From assembly GCA_023423015.1 (NCBI GenBank), contig JAFAGE010000190.1:1-5598 (forward strand): a stretch of DNA of 5,598 nt, read 5' to 3'. The translations under genes and the position numbers were made by a program. Positions within the stretch are counted from its first letter, which is position 1; each line of letters starts with the position of its first letter. The stretch is from Bacteroidota bacterium. Lineage in GTDB: Bacteria; Bacteroidota; Bacteroidia; Chitinophagales; Chitinophagaceae. This document shows, piece by piece, positions 1 through 5,598 of the stretch. The notes under the pieces were generated by a model, which saw only the letters and a program-made list of their open reading frames with translations, ran no database searches and was not told the origin of the DNA.

Positions 1-3000
1 GGCGACAATCCCGAAACCGCAGCCCGCGGCGTCAATTTTATGAGCGCCATTGCCAGCGGCTTTACCATTTTATTACTGTTCTGGACCATCACCCACTTTG
101 CCCGTAAAATCGTTCAAACGGCAAATAAAACGCCTTTGACCGGCAACCAGGTGATCGGCATTATGACAGCCGGTGTGGTTGGTGCGCTTGCTTATACATT
201 CTCAGATTCGTTCTGGTACAGCGCCGTTGAAGGCGAAGTGTACGCCCTTTCTTCGTTATTTACTGCCATCGTATTCTGGGCTATTCTTAAATGGGAACAC
301 GAGGTAGACCAGGAATCTACCACCGACGGTCACCGCTTCTCACGCGCCGACCGCTGGCTCATCTTTATATTTTATATGATGGGCCTTTCAATAGGTGTGC
401 TCTTATTGAACCTGTTAACCATCCCGGCCATCATCATGGTAATCTACTTTAAGCGATACAATGTTACCCGCTGGGGTACATTCTTCGCCTTCATACTGGG
501 ATGCGTGATCACAGGCATTGTGCAGGTAGCAATTATCCAGTGGTCCATCAAAGGTGCCGGCTCGTTCGACATCTTCTTTGTAAATGAACTTGGCACGCCA
601 TTCTTTGTTGGTTTTGCATTCTACTTCGTGCTCGTTTCAGCATTATTGGTTCTTGGCCTTCGCTTTAAAGCACAGGATATTCAGAAGTTTAAGGGATTCC
701 CGGTGTGGTTGTCGGCCATCGTATTGCTGTTCTGTTTTCCGTTTTTGACCTCGGCAGGTTCGTTTGTGATCTTCCTCATTGTTCTCGGTGTGCTCATTGC
801 CATCGCCAATAATTATAAGAGCAAGATTCATTCGGTACTTCGCCTCGCTATATGGTCTACCATCTTTATCATCATCGGTTATTCTACATACTTCACCACA
901 TTGATCCGCTCGAATGCAAATCCTTCAGTGGATATGTATAATGTGGATAATCCCGTGAGCCTGGTGGGTTACCTGAGCCGTGAACAGTATGGCGACTGGC
1001 CGATCTTGTTTGGACCTTACTTCACCGAAGAAACTTCGAACGAAGACTTTAAAGAAGTAGGCGACCTGTATGTGAAAGGCGAAAACAGTTACGAGAAAGC
1101 AGGTAAAATCCAGAAGCAGGATTTCAGCAGCATGGAAACTGCGCACCTTTTCCCGCGCATGTGGGACAATGGTAACGAACGCAACCAACAATTTGTTTAT
1201 CGTGAATTCGGTGGCGTAGAAGAAGGCGACGATCCTTCCATGGCCAATGAAATACGATACTTCTTCGATTACCAATTCCGCTGGATGTACTGGCGTTACT
1301 TCATGTGGAACTTTGCAGGCAAACAAAACGACCTGCAGGGTTTTGGAAATATTCGCGATGGAAACTGGTACAGCGGCATAACGTTTATCGATAAGTTATT
1401 CCATAGCACTACCGACGAGCTGCCCGATACTGCAGGCAATAAGAATAAAGCAAACAACAAACTTTACTTCCTGCCCCTTGTGCTCGGTATACTTGGTATG
1501 GCATTTCATTATACCAGGCACAAGCGCGACTTCTTTGTATCGTTCCTGCTGTTCTTCTTCACCGGCCTCGCTATTGTTGTTTACCTGAACCAATCGGGTT
1601 ACCAGCCACGTGAGCGTGACTATGCATACGTAGGTTCGTTCTATGCATTCGCTATCTGGATCGGATTAGGTGTAGTGTATGTGCGGGAACAACTTGCACG
1701 ATATATAAAAGGCGCAGGAGCCACATGGGCAGCATTTATTATATGTTTGCTTGCGGTGCCCGTGTTGATGGCATCGGAAGAATGGGACGACCACGACCGC
1801 AGCCAGAAAACACTTGCACGCGATCTTGGTAACAACTATCTCGAAAGCACACCCGAAAATGCGATACTGCTCACCTTTGGTGACAACGACACATATCCAT
1901 TGTGGTATGCACAGGAAGTGGAGGGCATTCGCCCCGACCTGCGCGTGATCAACTATAGCCTGTTGGGAACAGACTGGTATGTGAATCAGCTCAGGTATAA
2001 ACTAAATGAAAGTCCTGCCGCAGATGTAATCTTCACCGCGGAACAGATCCAGGGAAATAACAGGAACGTGGTTCCCGTGTATGCATTACCGAACTACGAC
2101 CAGAACCGATACTACGATCTTGAAAAAATACTTCGTGAAGTGGTAGCGAGCGAAGACGAAAGAAATAAAGTATCGCTGCAGAGTGGTGACCAGGCAAACG
2201 TGCTGCCGGTGCGTAAGCTTACTATTCCGGTAGATGTTGAACACATCAAAAAAACCGTGAAGCTGAACCCGGGCGACAGCGTGGTAAGTGAAATAAAAAT
2301 CGATATCGGAAGAAACTTCCTGCAAAAGAACGACCTCGCTGTTCTTGCATTGATTGCAGCAAATAAATGGCAGCGCCCTATTTGTTTCACTTCTATCCAG
2401 GAATTGCGTTCGATGGGATTGGACAAGTACGTGCGTCTCGAAGGTTTGAGTTACCGACTGGTGCCTGTTGAAAACAGCATCGTGGCAAGAGAAGTAGCAT
2501 TCACCAACGTGATGGAAAAGTTCAAATATGGTAATGCTGCAAAACAAGGCGTGTACTTCGACGAAGAAAACCGCAGGCACATCAACAGCATCCGTTTGTC
2601 GCACGCAACTATTGCCAAGTCGCTGGTAAATGCAGGAAAAAAGGATTCAGCGAAACAGGTACTTAGGAAATACGACCAATCCGTGTCGCAGGAGAACGTG
2701 CCTTATGGCATGACTTCTAACCGCGCGAATTTCCACAATAGTATTTCGGCCGACTTCCTCGAAGCTGCATATGCTGCAGGCGACATGGAACTGGCCGCGA
2801 AAGTAAACGGTTCGCTGAAGAAGGATCTTGAACAACAGATGGTCTATTATTCCAGGATGGGTGATGAACCGCTTAGCAACCAACAGCTGGCCATGGAAGC
2901 TGCCGGCTTGTTGAACAATAAAGGCGGTAACCTGTCGGATAAGCAGAGAACATTTGCATATGATATCCTTTCGACCTACCAACTGCTGGAACAGCTGAAA

Positions 3001-3108
3001 ATGTGGGAATCGCAATATAAAGTGGCTCCGGCTGCGGGAACTGAATTACAGAACGATACACTGAAAACACCGGCTCCTGCTCCCCTTGACACCCCGCGGG
3101 GAGGATAG
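1..3108 (+). CDS. DUF2723 / TMEM260-like polytopic membrane glycosyltransferase (5' partial)
   Basis: The frame is open from base 1 through the TAG at 3106-3108, giving 1035 codons. The ATG at base 40 is internal: the codons before it continue into the family's conserved N-terminal region, so the true start and first membrane segments lie upstream. About 13 hydrophobic segments are visible, near codons 17-33, 51-67, 74-96, 118-150 (two), 158-181, 201-222, 235-249, 255-271, 280-302, 488-504, 511-530, 542-563 and 574-591. An aromatic-rich soluble loop lies between about 303 and 487. Family-typical motifs are QPRERDYAY (from codon 535), GDNDTYPLWYAQE (from 627), NKWQRPICFTS (788-798) and YVRLEGLSYRLVP (810-822). 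A large, probably periplasmic C-terminal region follows, helical and TPR-like near codons 860-1000, ending in a Pro/Ala/Thr-rich tail. Known: the eukaryotic relative TMEM260 is a protein O-mannosyltransferase (GT117). Inferred: this is a lipid-sugar-dependent glycosyltransferase in the inner membrane. The acidic loop expected to carry catalytic residues is outside the window, so activity and acceptor cannot be judged. Confidence 0.9.
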   Translation, partial: GDNPETAARGVNFMSAIASGFTILLLFWTITHFARKIVQTANKTPLTGNQVIGIMTAGVVGALAYTFSDSFWYSAVEGEVYALSSLFTAIVFWAILKWEHEVDQESTTDGHRFSRADRWLIFIFYMMGLSIGVLLLNLLTIPAIIMVIYFKRYNVTRWGTFFAFILGCVITGIVQVAIIQWSIKGAGSFDIFFVNELGTPFFVGFAFYFVLVSALLVLGLRFKAQDIQKFKGFPVWLSAIVLLFCFPFLTSAGSFVIFLIVLGVLIAIANNYKSKIHSVLRLAIWSTIFIIIGYSTYFTTLIRSNANPSVDMYNVDNPVSLVGYLSREQYGDWPILFGPYFTEETSNEDFKEVGDLYVKGENSYEKAGKIQKQDFSSMETAHLFPRMWDNGNERNQQFVYREFGGVEEGDDPSMANEIRYFFDYQFRWMYWRYFMWNFAGKQNDLQGFGNIRDGNWYSGITFIDKLFHSTTDELPDTAGNKNKANNKLYFLPLVLGILGMAFHYTRHKRDFFVSFLLFFFTGLAIVVYLNQSGYQPRERDYAYVGSFYAFAIWIGLGVVYVREQLARYIKGAGATWAAFIICLLAVPVLMASEEWDDHDRSQKTLARDLGNNYLESTPENAILLTFGDNDTYPLWYAQEVEGIRPDLRVINYSLLGTDWYVNQLRYKLNESPAADVIFTAEQIQGNNRNVVPVYALPNYDQNRYYDLEKILREVVASEDERNKVSLQSGDQANVLPVRKLTIPVDVEHIKKTVKLNPGDSVVSEIKIDIGRNFLQKNDLAVLALIAANKWQRPICFTSIQELRSMGLDKYVRLEGLSYRLVPVENSIVAREVAFTNVMEKFKYGNAAKQGVYFDEENRRHINSIRLSHATIAKSLVNAGKKDSAKQVLRKYDQSVSQENVPYGMTSNRANFHNSISADFLEAAYAAGDMELAAKVNGSLKKDLEQQMVYYSRMGDEPLSNQQLAMEAAGLLNNKGGNLSDKQRTFAYDILSTYQLLEQLKMWESQYKVAPAAGTELQNDTLKTPAPAPLDTPRGG
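3092..3101. repeat. Perfect 10-bp GC palindrome at the 3' end of the membrane protein gene
   Basis: CCCCGCGGGG is self-complementary and lies five bases before the TAG stop of the upstream gene, encoding part of its Thr-Pro-Arg-Gly-Gly terminus. It could form only a very short hairpin and has no adjacent run of T, so it does not qualify as an intrinsic terminator. It may be chance. The palindrome itself is certain; a function is not. Confidence 0.35.
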
Positions 3109-3156
3109 CCTGAGATTTCACTTTTCCGTTCTGAGTTTTAGTGCGAACTTGGGGTA

Positions 3157-4254
3157 ATGAGAGGATTTAATTTCACCAAATTTGATCCCAGGGCAGAAGG
3201 CAAGTCAACGTTCGATCAGTTGCTTGATTTATTCATGCAATTGCTTACCTACACCAATGGCGACGTTGCGGAGGCACTAAACTGGATGAACCAGCTCGAC
3301 AAGCAGTACCAACTCTCCAACGAAGAGTATGGCATGGGCGACTTTATTGAAGAGCTGCGCGAGAAAGGCTACATCAAAGAAAACCCCGAACGGGGCGAAA
3401 TAAAGATCACCGCGAAAACCGAACAGGGAATTCGCAAAAAATCGCTCGAAGAGATATTCGGGAAACTCAAGAAAACAAAACAAGGCGACCACACCACTTT
3501 CAAACCCGGGCAGGGAGATGAACTGAACCCGGAAACAAGACCATTTCAATTTGGCGATTCGGTAGAGCAGATTGATTTCACTGCATCAATTCGCAATGCA
3601 CAGATCAATCACGGCGTAGAACAGTTTTCGATGTATGAAGACGATCTCGCGATTCGTGAATCGGATTATAAGTCGCAGACATCAACGGTGCTGATGATCG
3701 ACATATCGCACTCGATGATATTGTATGGCGAAGACAGGATAACTCCCGCCAAAAAAGTGGCGATGGCACTGAGTGAACTCATCACCACAAAATACCCGAA
3801 AGACACACTCGACATTGTTGTATTTGGCAACGACGCATGGCCCGTAGAAATCAAGGACCTTCCCTATCTTGAAGTGGGGCCTTATCACACCAATACCGTG
3901 GCAGGTCTTGAGATGGCGATGGATATTTTAAGAAGAAGAAAAAATCCGAACAAGCAGGTTTTCATGATAACGGATGGAAAACCTACCTGCCTGAAGATCG
4001 GTAAACGATATTACAAAAATAGTTTCGGGCTCGACAGGAAGATCACGAACCGATGCCTGAACCTTGCCGCACAATGTAAAAAACTGAAGATACCTATTAC
4101 CACCTTTATGATCGCCACTGATCCGTATCTGCAGCGCTTTGTGCAGGAGTTTACCGAAACAAATAATGGCAAAGCATTTTTTGCTTCGCTCGACAGGCTC
4201 GGCGCATTCATCTTCCGTGACTTTGAAAGCGGGAAGAGGAAAACGGTGTATTAA
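3157..4254 (+). CDS. VWA domain protein, partner of the downstream MoxR/Mg-chelatase-like ATPase
   Basis: This is a complete 365-residue protein. No signal peptide or membrane segment is visible, so it is probably cytoplasmic. Residues 1-110 form a charged, mostly helical N-terminal region. Residues 120-170 are a linker with an R-P-F-x-F-G-D motif (128-134) that I recall from related VWA proteins. The VWA domain runs from about 176 to 350. Its MIDAS metal site looks intact: D182-x-S184-x-S186 (DISHS), a threonine at T245 or T247 in HTNTVAGLEMA, and D273 in ITDG. The start is the first ATG after an in-frame TAG at 3139-3141; the GGGG at 3151-3154 is only two bases from it, so there is no well-placed Shine-Dalgarno. 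The gene sits 48 bases after the membrane protein gene and 27 bases before the ATPase gene. Known: VWA proteins encoded beside MoxR-type ATPases act as adaptors or substrate-docking subunits. Inferred: this one binds the ATPase or its client through the MIDAS ion. It resembles the soluble VWA partner of the mycobacterial Rv0958/Rv0959 type more than membrane-anchored BatA/BatB. Confidence 0.9.
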   Translation: MRGFNFTKFDPRAEGKSTFDQLLDLFMQLLTYTNGDVAEALNWMNQLDKQYQLSNEEYGMGDFIEELREKGYIKENPERGEIKITAKTEQGIRKKSLEEIFGKLKKTKQGDHTTFKPGQGDELNPETRPFQFGDSVEQIDFTASIRNAQINHGVEQFSMYEDDLAIRESDYKSQTSTVLMIDISHSMILYGEDRITPAKKVAMALSELITTKYPKDTLDIVVFGNDAWPVEIKDLPYLEVGPYHTNTVAGLEMAMDILRRRKNPNKQVFMITDGKPTCLKIGKRYYKNSFGLDRKITNRCLNLAAQCKKLKIPITTFMIATDPYLQRFVQEFTETNNGKAFFASLDRLGAFIFRDFESGKRKTVY

Positions 4255-4270
4255 ATAATAATTTACTTAC

Positions 4271-4274
4271 GGAG
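4271..4274 (+). promoter_or_regulatory. Shine-Dalgarno site for the ATPase gene
   Basis: GGAG lies seven bases before the ATG at 4282, a normal spacing. It fixes the ATPase start, since no other ATG, GTG or TTG occurs in frame between the VWA stop codon and this ATG. It also suggests the ATPase is initiated independently within a shared transcript. Confidence 0.7.
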
Positions 4275-4281
4275 AATTAAC

Positions 4282-5598
4282 ATGAACATTAATAAGATAA
4301 AGACTTTAGGAGAACTAAAGAAAAGTGGCTATAAATCAAGGTCCATTAAAGACGAGATTCGCGACAACCTTATCGAACGACTGAAAGCAAACGAAAGTTC
4401 CTTCGACGGAATTATCGGTTATGAAGAAACTGTAATTCCTGATGTAGAGCGCGCACTGCTTTCACGTCACAACATCCTGTTCCTCGGTTTACGTGGCCAG
4501 GCAAAGACGCGTATGGCGCGGCAGATGACGGGGTTGCTCGACGAATACATGCCGGTTGTGGCAGGAAGTGAAATCAACGACGATCCACTAAAACCCATTT
4601 CGAGATATTCAAAAGAATTGATAAGAGAGAAGGGCGATGATACACCGATTGAGTGGATTCATCGTAGCCAACGATATGGAGAAAAACTAGCGACACCAGA
4701 TGTGAGCGTGGCGGATTTGATTGGTGATATTGATCCTATCAAGGCAGCAAACCTGAAGCTCAGCTTCAGCGACGAGATGGTGATCCATTATGGAATTATT
4801 CCACGCAGTAACCGCTGCATATTTGTTATAAACGAAATTCCCGATTTGCAGGCCCGCATCCAGGTGGCATTGTTCAATATACTTGAAGAAGGCGACGTGC
4901 AGATTCGCGGGTTCAAGCTGAGAATACCACTGGATATTCTCTTTGTGTTTACCGCTAACCCGGAAGACTATACGAACCGCGGTTCCATAGTAACTCCGCT
5001 GAAAGACCGTATCCAGAGCCAGATACTTACACACTATCCCAAGTCGATCGAAACCGCTCTTACGATTACGGAGCAGGAAGCGTTTGTTCACGAACACCAG
5101 CGCTCCCGGGTAAGGATAGCCGATCTGATCAAACGACTGATTGAGCAGATATCATTTGAAGCGAGGGCAAGTGAATATGTAGACAAGAAAAGCGGTGTGT
5201 CGGCCCGGTTGAGTATTTCCGCCATGGAAAATGCATTCAGCGCGGCTGAACGAAGGTCGATCATCAACAAGGAAAAAGAAACGCAGGTTTGGGTTAGCGA
5301 TCTTGTTGGTATAATACCTTCTATTACGGGCAAAATTGAGTTGGTGTACGAAGGTGAGCAGGAAGGTCCGTTCCAGGTAGCAATGAACCTGGTGGAGAAA
5401 GCCATCCGTTCGCAATTTGTGATCTACTTCCCCAACCCGGATGCAGCGAAGAAAAAGAGAAGTACACAACAGGTATATGAAAACCCGTATCGTTCAATAC
5501 AATCGTGGTTCGATAAGGGGAATAGCCTGAATTTGTTTTTCAACGTCAGCGATGCAGAACGTATTCGTGAATTGTACAAGGTTGACGGACTACACGCC
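4282..5598 (+). CDS. MoxR / magnesium-chelatase-like AAA+ ATPase (3' partial)
   Basis: The frame is open from the ATG to the last base, 439 codons without a stop, so only the C-terminus is missing. An N-terminal helical region (residues 1-50) includes a TLGELKKSGY segment. The P-loop is G69-LRGQA-K75-T76, with alanine where glycine is usual before the lysine. A family insert with EKLATPDVSVADLIGDIDP follows (134-152). Walker B is CIFVINE (179-185), with N184 in place of the usual aspartate and the catalytic glutamate E185 kept. Sensor 1 is N226 in TANPEDYTNRG. R243 in PLKDR is the likely arginine finger, and R309 in GVSARLSI is the likely sensor 2. These fit the magnesium chelatase/MoxR clade of AAA+ ring ATPases. 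The gene follows the VWA gene by 27 bases, the usual partnership for this clade. Inferred role: an ATP-driven chaperone or activation machine in the cytoplasm; the client is unknown. Automated annotation may label it 'magnesium chelatase', but nothing here points to chlorophyll synthesis. It may also be annotated as a sigma-54-interacting ATPase, yet the GAFTGA loop of such activators is absent. Confidence 0.9.
   Translation, partial: MNINKIKTLGELKKSGYKSRSIKDEIRDNLIERLKANESSFDGIIGYEETVIPDVERALLSRHNILFLGLRGQAKTRMARQMTGLLDEYMPVVAGSEINDDPLKPISRYSKELIREKGDDTPIEWIHRSQRYGEKLATPDVSVADLIGDIDPIKAANLKLSFSDEMVIHYGIIPRSNRCIFVINEIPDLQARIQVALFNILEEGDVQIRGFKLRIPLDILFVFTANPEDYTNRGSIVTPLKDRIQSQILTHYPKSIETALTITEQEAFVHEHQRSRVRIADLIKRLIEQISFEARASEYVDKKSGVSARLSISAMENAFSAAERRSIINKEKETQVWVSDLVGIIPSITGKIELVYEGEQEGPFQVAMNLVEKAIRSQFVIYFPNPDAAKKKRSTQQVYENPYRSIQSWFDKGNSLNLFFNVSDAERIRELYKVDGLHA

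Noticed and set aside
925..1326. Open reading frame of 133 codons on the - strand
   Set aside because: It lies wholly inside the well-supported membrane protein gene on the opposite strand and has no recognisable motif; it is a shadow of codon bias.
2086..2604. Open reading frame of 172 codons on the - strand, the longest antisense frame
   Set aside because: It overlaps conserved coding sequence of the DUF2723 protein, shows no recognisable domain, and another shadow frame overlaps the same place.
40..3108. ATG at base 40 as the start of the membrane protein gene
   Set aside because: The frame is open upstream to base 1 and the protein would lose the conserved N-terminal part of the family; the real start is outside the window.
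3092..3140. Intrinsic terminator after the membrane protein gene
   Set aside because: The palindrome leaves almost no loop and lies inside the coding sequence, and the following bases lack a continuous T tract.
4687..5469. Three overlapping - strand frames of 105-136 codons
   Set aside because: They lie across the AAA+ core of the ATPase gene, whose Walker B, sensor and arginine finger motifs prove the + strand is coding.
3157..5598. Bat (Bacteroides aerotolerance) operon
   Set aside because: Bat operons also pair a MoxR ATPase with VWA proteins, but BatA and BatB have membrane segments and the ATPase gene comes first along with a DUF58 gene. This VWA protein is soluble and its ATPase belongs to a different subgroup.
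4282..5598. True magnesium chelatase subunit I for chlorophyll or cobalt chelatase for cobalamin
   Set aside because: No large chelatase subunit or tetrapyrrole gene is nearby, and the P-loop and Walker B match the MoxR-like relatives better.

Overview
The window reads as ordinary chromosomal DNA of a Bacteroidota bacterium, perhaps a Chitinophagia or Sphingobacteriia relative. That placement rests on the DUF2723-type membrane glycosyltransferase, which is very common in Bacteroidota, on mid-range base composition, and on weak or absent Shine-Dalgarno sequences at one of the two visible starts. The phylum call is fairly secure; the class is a guess.

Layout: three genes, all on the + strand, fill almost the whole window. 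(1) Bases 1-3108 hold a large polytopic membrane protein of the DUF2723 / TMEM260-like family, cut at its 5' end by the window edge. (2) After a 48-base gap, bases 3157-4254 encode a complete 365-residue soluble protein with a C-terminal von Willebrand factor A (VWA) domain and an intact metal-binding (MIDAS) site. (3) After a 27-base gap containing a good ribosome binding site, bases 4282-5598 encode a AAA+ ATPase of the MoxR / magnesium-chelatase-like class, cut at its 3' end by the window edge (439 codons visible, no stop). No stretch over 300 bases lacks a gene. The two gaps show no convincing promoter or terminator.

How they work together: the VWA protein and the ATPase are very probably one operon and one functional unit. 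MoxR-type ATPases paired with a VWA partner typically act as ATP-driven chaperones or metal-insertion and activation machines, with the VWA MIDAS site docking the client or the ATPase ring. The client of this pair cannot be read from the window. The membrane glycosyltransferase upstream may share the transcript, but nothing in the sequence shows a functional link. No RNA genes, mobile elements, CRISPR arrays or origins were seen. The most interesting element is the VWA-AAA+ pair, whose ATPase has an unusual P-loop and Walker B; I believe these are family traits rather than defects.
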